Origin: Pseudomonadota bacterium
GTDB taxonomy: Bacteria; Myxococcota_A; UBA796; SXON01
Direction: 5' to 3'
DNA: 64,000 bases
Assembly (NCBI GenBank): GCA_030685065.1
Contig: JAUXQH010000082.1
Coordinates: 1-64,000, forward strand
A program made the position numbers and the translations under genes. Each line of letters begins with the position of its first letter. Position 1 is the first letter of the stretch. The notes under the pieces were generated by a model. That model saw only the letters and a program-made list of their open reading frames with translations. It had not been told where the DNA came from and did no database searches. This document shows, one piece after another, positions 28,220-36,391 of this stretch.

Positions 28220-28726
28220 GGGGGCGCTCAGGGATGGGGGGAGCCGCACCCTACCTCTGCTCGCCGAGGACCACATCTCTCAGCCATCTCTCCTCGGTGC
28301 CGCCGTTCGACCCGGATTTCAGCGCCTGGCCGGGAATCCCGGAACCGAGCCCGCTGAGGCGCATCCGGATGCCGGCTGCGTTTCGGCCGAGTGCACAGGC
28401 CCGCGGCCTGTAATCGAGGCGGGGGCGCAGCCGGCCCCGGGGCGCAGCCGGCGCCGGAGGCGTCCAGCGGCGTCAGGCTCTCGGGCGCGGCCGCGGCAAC
28501 CGAGCTCGTGGACCGCGGCACCTGGGCCCGCCTACCCCAACGGGTTCGCCAGGATGTAGAGCAGGCGCGTGAGGGCGCCCGCGACCAGCGGGGCGGCCGC
28601 GCCGGTGCTCGCGACCAGCACCAGCCTGCCGAACAGCCCGAGAACCACCCCGCGGTCGCTGCGCTCGCCGCGGTCGCTACGCTCGCGGGCGGCGCGGGCG
28701 GCGCGGGCGGACGAGAGTGCGAGGAT
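28220..28726. other. Region with no convincing gene
   Basis: Upstream of the lipoprotein gene. A minus-strand frame ending at 28532 reads VLGLFGRLVLVASTGAAAPL and then LLYILANPLG, which could be the C-terminal scrap of a membrane protein, but its N-terminal side is low-complexity (SARAARAARERSDRG) from 18-bp and GCGGGC repeats at 28655-28710. I do not call a gene. Confidence 0.4.
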
Positions 28727-29480
28727 GGGCGGCTCCTTTTTCCGACCATCGACGCCGTCGCCGCGAGTGAGGACGCCTTGGAATTCACTGGAGACGTGGC
28801 GGTCGATGGTGCGGCTCCCCTGGCGAACCTCGTGTTCCATGTGGGGGGGGGAACATCTCGGCCGTTTCGCGCTGGTAGCGGATTTCATCAGCAGGTTGTT
28901 GACCCTTGCGGACACCCCCGCAGCTGCAGCACCACTGTACCGGCTTCCGGCTGCCTCCGCCCTGTGTGCAGGATCGGGGGAGCAGGCAGGAGTATATGAG
29001 TTGCAAGCTGCTGGAGAGCCGACCGTGAACAAGGGGATCGTACTGGGGCTGGCCGCCTCTGCGCTCGCCACACAAGGACGTACGCTGGAGGCGGCGGCAA
29101 CTTTTGAGGCTGCAGCCATTCTGGCCGACGCGACGGAGGCGTTACATCGATCAATCGCGATGACGGGAAACAACCTTGCCGTGAGCCTGGAGCAGCGAGT
29201 GCAGAGATCTCCGGAGGAAGACACGCTCATGCTACGAGCGGCGCAAGTCGCGCGAGTCTTCTGGGGGAGAGCGGGAACGTGGCTGAACGTGGAGCGAGCC
29301 GAGTACAGATTGGCCATGACTCGTTTGGGACGGGGAGAGGCCGTTCAAGCAGCGGACTGTGTGCCTCGCGTGGCCGACGACGCCTTCCGGTCCTTCTGCG
29401 TGGCGGCACGAAAGGTACTCGATGCGACGCTTGGCGTGGGCGGTAAAACGACGACGGACCCATCCAAGCGTCCGGCCTGA
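28727..29480 (+). pseudogene. Frameshifted remnant of a helical TPR-like protein
   Basis: Two frames join naturally at a run of nine G (28843-28851). The first gives LEFTGDVAVDGAAPLANLVF, then HVGG; with one G fewer it continues EHLGRFALVADFISRLLTLA and runs to the stop at 29480. The C-terminal 200 residues are Ala-rich amphipathic helices resembling TPRs (LATQGRTLEAAATFEAAAIL). No start with RBS is seen for the first part, so the 5' end is probably missing as well. The 3' half has more A and T than neighbours. Could be a sequencing error at the G run plus an unseen start, but decay fits the surroundings. Confidence 0.5.
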
Positions 29481-29994
29481 CGCACGGGGCTCTCTGGTGA
29501 TGGTCACGAGCATCCCCAAAGAGAAAAGGCGTACTTTCCGGGAACGCCCCGACCGCTATCCACACGCCGGACGGCTCGCCCGCAGCGCCGCGTAGCGGCT
29601 GCCACACCACCGCGAGGACGCTCCTTGCGACAGAGGTCGAAAAGGCCTCGACCTCTGATCCGACTCCGGTCGCGAAAAGGCCGCCAATTGCGACAGAGGT
29701 CGCTGAAACCTCGACCTCTGGTCCGACTTCGGTCGCGAAAAGGCCCACAATTGCGACGGAAGTCGCGGGTGAGGTCGAGGTCAAATCGAGATCGGTCGCC
29801 TGTCGGCCAGGTGATGGCACAAGCGTCAATCCCGACACTTGCCCGCCCCCCCGCCCAGGCGCCCAGAGGGCGCGCCGCCGCTCGGGGCGGCGCGGTCCGG
29901 CGGCGCGTCCGCGTGCCGCCGACCGAGCGGCCCGCCGCGAGCCCGTCGGGCACCGGCGCCGCCCCTGGCGGCGGGGCGCCCCCCAAGCTCGGAG
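29481..29994. other. Intergenic region with repeat cassette, no gene
   Basis: Holds the second 63-bp repeat cassette (29627-29830). The rest, up to the aspS stop at 29995, is GC-rich without coding signals. Confidence 0.6.
29627..29830. repeat. 63-bp-period repeat cassette, copy B
   Basis: Units start at 29627, 29690 and 29753. Unit 1 contains the perfect inverted pair GAGGTCGA and TCGACCTC. The third unit ends in the same tail as copy A (AGATCGGTCGCCTGTCGGCC). It lies 2,993 bp from copy A in the same orientation, so the two flank the YD lipoprotein and the decayed TPR remnant. Confidence 0.75.
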
Positions 29995-31800
29995 CTACGC
30001 CGACTTCGGCGGCTCCACCACCCGGATGTGCAGGTCCCGGAGCTGCTGCTCCGACACCGTGGCCGGGGCGCCCATGAGCAGGTCCTCCGCCTGTTGGTTC
30101 ATCGGGAAGGCGATGACGTCGCGGATCTGGGACGCGCCCGCGATGAGCATGACCATGCGGTCGATGCCGGGGGCGAGGCCGCCGTGCGGGGGCGCGCCGT
30201 GCTTGAAGGCGCGGAGGAGGCCGCCGAAGCTCTCCTCGACCTTCTCGGGGCCGTAGCCGGCGATCTCGAACGCGCGGTACATCAGCTCGGGGCGGTGGTT
30301 GCGTACCGCGCCGCTGGAGAGCTCGATGCCGTTGCACACGATGTCGTACTGATACGCCAGGATGTCGAGCGGATCTTTCGTGTTCAGCGCTTCCATCCCA
30401 CCCTGTGGCATGGAGAACGGATTGTGGCTGAAGATGATCTGGCCGGTCGTGTCATCCTTCTCGTAGAAGGGAAAGTCGACCACCCAGCAGAACTTGAACA
30501 CCTTCTGCTCGATGATGCCGAGATCCTCGGCCACCTTGGTCCGCAGCAGGCCCGCGATACGGGCGGCCTTGTGGGGCTCGTCACACACGACCAACATCGA
30601 GTCCCCGGCGGTGACACCCGCCGCCGCGACGGCCTGGGTGAGGCGATCGCCGGTGAGCCACTTGGCGAGCGAGCCCTTGGCGGCCGCGCCCTCACCCGCG
30701 GGGAGCTGCAACCACGCGAGGCCGCCGCCGCCCATGGACTTGGCGTAGTCCTCCATGCCGGAGAACCACGAGCGCGACTTGTCCGCGCCCTTCGGCACCG
30801 GGATCGCGCGCACGACGCCGCCCTTGCTGATGACCCCCTCGAAGAAGCCGAAGCCCGAGCCGATGAACACCTCGGTCAGATCGGTGATCACCAGCGGATT
30901 GCGCAGGTCGGGCTTGTCGTTGCCGTACTTGAGCATCGACTCGGCGTACGGGATGCGCGGGAACGGCGCGGGCGTGGCCGCCCAACCGTTGCCGAACTCC
31001 GCGAACACGCCGGCGAGCACGGGCTCGATGGTGGCGAAGATCTCGTCCTGCGTGACGAAGCTCATCTCGAGATCGAGCTGGTAGAACTCGCCGGGGGAGC
31101 GGTCGGCGCGGGCGTCCTCATCGCGGAAGCAGGGCGCGATCTGGAAGTAACGGTCGAGCCCGCCCACCATGAGGAGCTGCTTGAACATCTGCGGCGCCTG
31201 CGGGAGCGCGTAGAACTTGCCCGGGTAGCGGCGGCTCGGCACCAGGTAGTCGCGGGCGCCCTCGGGGGACGAGGCGGTCAGGATCGGGGTGCTGACCTCG
31301 ACAAAATCCAGCGCGTGCATGCGGTTGCGGATGCTCTGGATGACGTTCGCGCGCAGCTCGAGGTTCTTCACCATGGCCGCGCGGCGCAGGTCGAGGAAGC
31401 GGTGCTTGAGGCGGATCGCCTCGGACGCGTTGGGCTCGTCCGCCACGGAGAACGGCAGGCTCTCGCACACCGACATGACCTCGAAGCGGGTCACGGGGAC
31501 CTCGACCTGGCCGGTCGGCATGTTGGGGTTGGGGTTCTCCCGGCAGCGCACGGTGCCGACGATCTGCACGACGCTCTCGATCGTCACCGCGTCGAGCGCC
31601 GCGAGCAGCTCGGGGTTGTTCTCGACGACACACTGGGTGAGGCCGTAGCGATCCCGCAGGTCGAGGAACATCAGCTGGCCCAGGTTCCGCTTGCGCTGGA
31701 GCCAGCCGGAGAGCGTGACCTCGACGCCGGCATCGCCCTCGCGGAGCTGACCGCAGGTGTGGGAGCGCCAGGTGTGGTTGAGCGGGATCGAAGGGGACAT
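29995..31800 (-). CDS. aspS: Aspartyl-tRNA synthetase
   Basis: A 601-residue class II synthetase that charges tRNA-Asp (and perhaps tRNA-Asn). The N-terminal OB-fold reads [20 protein letters not shown]. Motif 2 is [19 protein letters not shown], slightly unlike the usual DLRADRQPEFTQ. A GAD-type insertion follows, and motif 3 is [13 protein letters not shown] at the end. The length is typical of bacterial-type enzymes. ATG start at 31800. No GatCAB genes are in the window, so whether it is discriminating cannot be judged. Confidence 0.97.
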   Translation of the reverse strand: MSPSIPLNHTWRSHTCGQLREGDAGVEVTLSGWLQRKRNLGQLMFLDLRDRYGLTQCVVENNPELLAALDAVTIESVVQIVGTVRCRENPNPNMPTGQVEVPVTRFEVMSVCESLPFSVADEPNASEAIRLKHRFLDLRRAAMVKNLELRANVIQSIRNRMHALDFVEVSTPILTASSPEGARDYLVPSRRYPGKFYALPQAPQMFKQLLMVGGLDRYFQIAPCFRDEDARADRSPGEFYQLDLEMSFVTQDEIFATIEPVLAGVFAEFGNGWAATPAPFPRIPYAESMLKYGNDKPDLRNPLVITDLTEVFIGSGFGFFEGVISKGGVVRAIPVPKGADKSRSWFSGMEDYAKSMGGGGLAWLQLPAGEGAAAKGSLAKWLTGDRLTQAVAAAGVTAGDSMLVVCDEPHKAARIAGLLRTKVAEDLGIIEQKVFKFCWVVDFPFYEKDDTTGQIIFSHNPFSMPQGGMEALNTKDPLDILAYQYDIVCNGIELSSGAVRNHRPELMYRAFEIAGYGPEKVEESFGGLLRAFKHGAPPHGGLAPGIDRMVMLIAGASQIRDVIAFPMNQQAEDLLMGAPATVSEQQLRDLHIRVVEPPKSA

Positions 31801-32008
31801 GGGCGTTCCGGGAAGGGGTACGGTCAGGAGGGCGCTGGTCTAACCTGCGAGACGGGCGATGGGGAGTGGGGCCGCCGCGCCTCCTGGTCGGGCCCCGGGT
31901 GGTCGCCCCAGGTCGACGCGCTTGGCGTGCAGGTCGGGGCGCGCTGCTGAGGTTGCGGAAATTGAAGTTTCGCGCCGGCTCGCCGATTGGGACGGACGAC
32001 AGGAGTGC

Positions 32009-33172
32009 ATGATGCCCATTGCCGACGAACTTGCTTCCGTACCCTCCCTCCGGCTGGCCCCCCGCGCCGAGCTCCGCGGGACCGCGCCCCTCTGGTCGGT
32101 CAAGACCCTCTCCCCCGGAGCTGCGTTGTGGACCGAGGGGGAGGCCGTGGAGGTCTTTGCCGTCCTCGTGTCCGGAGAGCTGGTCGTCGAGCACCAAGGC
32201 ACTCCCGTCGGTCGGGTGCAACACGGGGATGTGTTGGGCGAGTCCTCCGCCTTCCTTGGCGGCCTGACGCGCACGGCCACGCTCCGGGCCCGGACCGAAG
32301 CCAGGGTCTTGACGCTCCCGGTCTCGTCCCTGAGTCTCCTCCGCTCGACCGCGCCCGCGGTCTACGACGCGCTCGTCGAGCTCGGCCTCCACGCGCTGTG
32401 TCGAAGGTTGGCCACCGTGGATCGTGACATCGCCAAGGTGGCTGCCGGCGGGGCCGTAGCACCGGTGCGTGTCGAGGCATCCAAGCTCGTGCGACTCTGG
32501 AAGGCCCTGCGTCCCGGGCTCCCCCAGGGAGCGTGCCCCTCCATCGCGCCGCTGCTGCGGCGCCAGCCGGGGCTCGAGGACATCGACGGCACCGCGCTCG
32601 CGGCCATCGCCACCGGCTTCGTGGCCGAGCCCGTCCCGGAGGGCACCGTGTTGTTCCTGGAAGGGGAGCTACGGTCCTCCGCCTGGCTCGTCGCCAGCGG
32701 CACCGTCGACGTGCTCCGAAACGTTCGCGGCGGACGGGCCGAGCTCCTCGTGACGCTCGGGGCCGGAGCCATCCTCGGGGTCAATGCTCTGGTCGAGCAG
32801 GGCCCGCGCACCGCCAGCTGCGTGACGACCAGCCCGTGTTGGCTCTACCGCGCTGACGCAAAGACGACCGCTCACCTCGAGGGCCAGCCGCGGCTCGCGT
32901 GGCGCGAGGCCGTCCTCGGGATCCTCGCGTGCCAGGTGCGGCGTGCCGACGACGCGCTGCAAGCCATCCGCTCCGCGAAAACGGTGCCTGTCCGGGGAGC
33001 GATTCACGGCGCGTCCGTCGCGCCCGCCTCGGTCGACGGGGAGCTCGAGGCGATCTTGCGGGCGTCCGGGTGGTTGGAGGCCATTCCGAGAGCGGAGTTG
33101 GACGAAGTCGAGGTGGTGTTCACCGAGGACGACTCCCGCAACCGAGGCCGGGCTCGTCACGCCGCCGCCTGA
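32009..33172 (+). CDS. Protein with two cyclic-nucleotide-binding (CAP/cNMP) domains
   Basis: A 387-residue cytoplasmic protein. The first cNMP domain (about 30-140) has the phosphate-binding cassette GESSAFLGGLTRTATLRA with Gly-Glu and Arg-Thr-Ala in place. The second (about 205-330) has a weaker cassette, LGVNALVEQGPRTAS, so it may not bind nucleotide. There is no HTH, kinase or channel part; a helical region joins and ends the domains. AGGAG precedes tandem ATGs; I use the first (32009). It is divergent from aspS with a 208-bp gap. Role unknown, probably a cAMP or cGMP sensor acting on a partner. Confidence 0.82.
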   Translation: MMPIADELASVPSLRLAPRAELRGTAPLWSVKTLSPGAALWTEGEAVEVFAVLVSGELVVEHQGTPVGRVQHGDVLGESSAFLGGLTRTATLRARTEARVLTLPVSSLSLLRSTAPAVYDALVELGLHALCRRLATVDRDIAKVAAGGAVAPVRVEASKLVRLWKALRPGLPQGACPSIAPLLRRQPGLEDIDGTALAAIATGFVAEPVPEGTVLFLEGELRSSAWLVASGTVDVLRNVRGGRAELLVTLGAGAILGVNALVEQGPRTASCVTTSPCWLYRADAKTTAHLEGQPRLAWREAVLGILACQVRRADDALQAIRSAKTVPVRGAIHGASVAPASVDGELEAILRASGWLEAIPRAELDEVEVVFTEDDSRNRGRARHAAA

Positions 33173-33299
33173 CAGCCACCGCCCCTGGAACGAAGCTGGG
33201 ACCGTCCCTTCGGGCGCCTGCGCTCGAATTTTCGGCTACCGTGATCCAACCGGTCGCGTGTCGGCATGGTTGCCCAGCATCGTTCCGCCCTGGAGTCCC

Positions 33300-33890
33300 A
33301 TGTTCCTGCTGCTGCTTGCCTGCACCCCCGCCACCATCGACCTCGGCGACAAGGCTGACCCCCGGTTGACCGACGGCGACGCGGACACGGACGCGGACGC
33401 CGACGCCGACACCGACTCCGACACCGACACCGACTCCGATACGGATGCCGACGCGGATGCCGACACGGACACCGACACCGATGCGGACGCCGACACCGAT
33501 GCGGACACCGACACCGTCCCCTCCGATGCGGGGGACTACGCGGGCTCCGTGGAGGGGGTCTACAGCTGGGAAGGCGGCGGCTGGGGCGGCGGGGAGGACG
33601 ACTACGAGGTCGCCTGCTCGGGCGAGTTCGAGGTGACCCTGTCCGAGCGCGGCGGCCTCGCGGGGAGCGCGTGGTGCACGGACGAGTGGCGCGGCAACAC
33701 GGTCGAGGGCGCGATCACCGGCACCGTCACGGCCGGCCGCGCGACCGGCACCTGGACCGTCGACTTCGGGTGGGACGAGGCGACCTTCGACCTCGCGGGC
33801 ACCGTGGCCGACGGCGTGATGACCCTCTCGCTCGACGAAGACATCGGCGGCGGACAACAGTTCAGCGCCGTGTTGAGCGGGCATCGGTAG
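33300..33890 (+). CDS. Lipoprotein with Asp-rich stalk
   Basis: 196 residues. A short signal with lipobox LLLAC (Cys8) is followed by an acidic stalk of Asp-Ala/Asp-Thr/Asp-Ser pairs (about 25-72) and a beta-rich C-terminal domain (GDYAGSVEGVYSWEGGG to SLDEDIGGG) with two Cys that could pair. GGAG precedes the ATG. Unknown function; the same layout occurs in other lipoproteins of this window. Confidence 0.78.
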   Translation: MFLLLLACTPATIDLGDKADPRLTDGDADTDADADADTDSDTDTDSDTDADADADTDTDTDADADTDADTDTVPSDAGDYAGSVEGVYSWEGGGWGGGEDDYEVACSGEFEVTLSERGGLAGSAWCTDEWRGNTVEGAITGTVTAGRATGTWTVDFGWDEATFDLAGTVADGVMTLSLDEDIGGGQQFSAVLSGHR

Positions 33891-33902
33891 CCAGTTCTCG
33901 CG

Positions 33903-34718
33903 GTGCTGGTATCCGGAGGCCCCGGTTCCACGTGGAACGGGTGGCGTCCCGGTCGCGATCGGGCGAAGCTCGCGCGACACGACGAGGCGACGGTGGAGCG
34001 CGAGGTACGAACGTGGTGGAGCCCCAACGTGGGGCGCGAGATGGGGGTGGCCCGCTACGGCCACTTCGGCAAGCCCGTGCTGTTCTTCCCGACCGGCGGC
34101 GGCGACTACCTGGACTGCGAGCGGTTCTTGATGGTGCGGGCGCTCACGCCGCTCCTCGCCGCGGGCCGCATCAAGCTCTACGCGATCGACAGTACCTGCC
34201 GCCAGTCCTGGACCAACCCGGATGTGCCCCCGCTCGAGAAGAGCCACATGCAGGCCCGCTACGACCGGTGGCTCACCGACGAGCTGGTGCCCTGGATCCG
34301 GTCGGACTGCGGGGGCACGGACCAGAAGTTCGCGGCCTGCGGCGCCTCGATCGGCGCGTACCACGCCCTGAACCTCACCTGCAAGCACCCCGAGATCGTC
34401 GACACGATGGTCGGGATGAGCGGCACCTACGCCATGGACCGCCGCATGGCCGGCCAGTGGAACGAGGACTGGTACTACAACGATCCCCTCCAGTTCGTGC
34501 CCACGCTCGACGGCGAGCGCCGCGAGGCCCTTGCCCGCGCGCGCTTCGTGCTCGGGCTGGGGCGCGACCACGAGAACCCGGCCTACACCTGGCGCACCGC
34601 GAACATGCTCGGCGCGGGCGGGTTCTGGAACCGGGTGGAGACGTGGGGCGCGGGGAGCGGGCACGACTGGCCGACGTGGCGCGCGATGTTGCCGACGTTC
34701 TTGGACCGGTTGGTCTGA
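33903..34718 (+). CDS. Alpha/beta-hydrolase-fold esterase
   Basis: A 271-residue putative esterase of the PF00756-like kind. The core starts at TWWSPNVGREMGVARYGHFG. The nucleophile elbow is GASIG (Ser) and a C-terminal GHDWPTWR supplies the catalytic His. No signal peptide is seen. The GTG at 33903 adds about 40 residues before the core; a GTG at 33993 is an alternative start. It lies 12 bp after the lipoprotein gene, so the two may be co-transcribed. Substrate unknown. Confidence 0.8.
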   Translation: MLVSGGPGSTWNGWRPGRDRAKLARHDEATVEREVRTWWSPNVGREMGVARYGHFGKPVLFFPTGGGDYLDCERFLMVRALTPLLAAGRIKLYAIDSTCRQSWTNPDVPPLEKSHMQARYDRWLTDELVPWIRSDCGGTDQKFAACGASIGAYHALNLTCKHPEIVDTMVGMSGTYAMDRRMAGQWNEDWYYNDPLQFVPTLDGERREALARARFVLGLGRDHENPAYTWRTANMLGAGGFWNRVETWGAGSGHDWPTWRAMLPTFLDRLV

Positions 34719-34792
34719 GCGGCGGAGCGGGGAGCCGTCGTGAGCGTGGAGCGGCTGGTTGTGATAGCTACGACCACGCCCCCCGGGATCCC

Positions 34793-35278
34793 ATGCGTCT
34801 GAACATCCTATTTGCCACCCTTCTCGTCTGTCTCGCAGCTCCGAGGCCCGCCTCAGCCGGGTCCGACCTGAAGGCCCGGATCGCGAAGGACCGCGTACAA
34901 TTCGTCGATGGCAAGATGAAGATCGAGGAGTTCCACCTCTGTAAAGTCACCGTGCCGGGCACGTCGAAGAGCTCCCTTCAGATGCGCAGCTACGCGGAGG
35001 TGCCCGTGAACGCTGGGGTATCGAGAGACTTCCTGGTCTCCTTCGAGTCCGGGATGCAGGCGCTCATGAGGATCACCATCGGCGCGGCCTTGAGCAAGGG
35101 ATCGAAGGTCGAGCCTCACAAGGCCTTGGACTGCGACCCGATCTCGGCGCCGATCGGAAAGGTAGATCTCGAGGTCAACCTGTATCTGACGGCCGATGGA
35201 TTCCAGATGGCGTTCGTGGACGCGTCGACCGGGACGACGATGCAAGAGTCCAGGCGCTGGGACGACGAGTCCAAGTAG
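34793..35278 (+). CDS. Secreted protein of unknown function
   Basis: 161 residues with a signal peptide (LLVCLAAPRPASA). The mature part is a small alpha/beta domain with two Cys (HLCKV and LDCDP). It ends with charged RRWDDESK. No family recognised. The ATG at 34793 gives the signal. Confidence 0.72.
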   Translation: MRLNILFATLLVCLAAPRPASAGSDLKARIAKDRVQFVDGKMKIEEFHLCKVTVPGTSKSSLQMRSYAEVPVNAGVSRDFLVSFESGMQALMRITIGAALSKGSKVEPHKALDCDPISAPIGKVDLEVNLYLTADGFQMAFVDASTGTTMQESRRWDDESK

Positions 35279-36391
35279 GATCCAACGGCGCTGGGCGTAT
35301 CCAGCCACTGGGGAAGGCGGCCCCGAACCCCGCGATAACCGGCGTGTGGTTCCCCGTTGGCGAACGCGCTCACGGGGCCCGCGCCGCGCGAGGCGCGCGC
35401 CGCCGCGTGTCTTCCGGGCGCGCGCTCCGCGCTCGGTCGGCGCCGAGCCGCCGGACGCGCCGCCGAGGCGGCGGCGCCCCTCCAGCCCCGCTGGGCCGGG
35501 GACCAGCCTCACAACCCGGAGCGAACGCGTGCGCGGCGCGCCATCCGGGCGCGGGCGGGTGTGATCGGGTTCAGTCGGTGTCGAGGCCGGCCCCATCCGC
35601 CGCGCCCAGCACGTGTGCGTAGTCGACCGCGTGACGCGCACACCGAGGCGATCCGGCGGCAATCCCACGGCCGACGTCGCGCAGGGCCTCCCCCACGGGA
35701 CGAGCCGGCGGCCACCCCTCGCGACGTCCTCGACATCCCACCGAGTTGTGGCCGTGATCGCGGCGAGGGCCGGCCACAACTCGCGACGTCCTCGACATCC
35801 CACCGAGTTGTGGCCGCGATCGCGGCGAGGGCCGGCCACAACTCGCGACGTCCTCGACATCCCACCGAGTTGTGGCCGCGATCGCGGCGAGGCCCGGCCA
35901 CAACTCGCGACGTCCTCGACATCCCACCGAGTTGTGGCCGCGATCGCGGCGAGGCCCGCCACAACTCGCGACGCCCTCGACATCCCGCCGAGTTGTGGCC
36001 GCGATCGCGGCGAGGCCCGGCCACAACCCGCGACGTCCTCGACATCCCACCGAGTGGTGGACTCGACGCAGCGCCCTCGAATCTCCCGCCGAGCGTGCGC
36101 GCGCAGGTTGGCACCGGGGGCGGTGCACACGGAAGCGCCCCCGATCACGGACTGAAGTGGCTCACACCCCCGCGCCCGGCCGACCGGAGCGCGCCGGGCG
36201 CCTCGCCCGGCGGTCCCGCCCGCCTCGGGCGGACCGAGCCCGACGGGCGAGCGCGCAGGGGGGCCGTAGGCGCCCTCGCGGGGAAGCTCGTCCCGCACGG
36301 CCGCCGGCCGCGGGGTTAGGGGCCGCCACGGTTCGCGCGCGCGCCGCCGATGGCTCGGTGGGGGCCGCCGACCGGAGGGGAGCGGGGCCCG
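35279..36391. other. 1.1-kb gene-free stretch
   Basis: No RBS-backed start or RNA gene. It contains the longer 62-bp repeat array (35721-36060). The parts on either side are GC-rich and coding frames are artefacts. Confidence 0.6.
35721..36060. repeat. 62-bp tandem hairpin-repeat array, copy 2 (about 5.5 units)
   Basis: Units start at 35721, 35783, 35845, 35907, 35968 and 36030, period 62 except one 61-bp unit that lost a G. Arms GAGTTGTGGCC and GGCCACAACTC are exact reverse complements in most units, enclosing GCCGCGATCGCGGC, itself a perfect 14-bp palindrome. Later units carry small changes (CCGCCGAG, AACCCGCG), and the last is partial and decayed (GAGTGGTGG). The array lies upstream of topB. 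Same family as 26-191. Confidence 0.85.

Noticed and set aside
28532..29317. A minus-strand gene with a possible membrane C-terminus
   Set aside because: Most of it is antisense to the better plus-strand remnant and its middle is low-complexity; only the last 40 residues look protein-like.
35721..36060. CRISPR array
   Set aside because: The units are contiguous with a constant 62-bp period, no unique spacers and no cas genes in the window.
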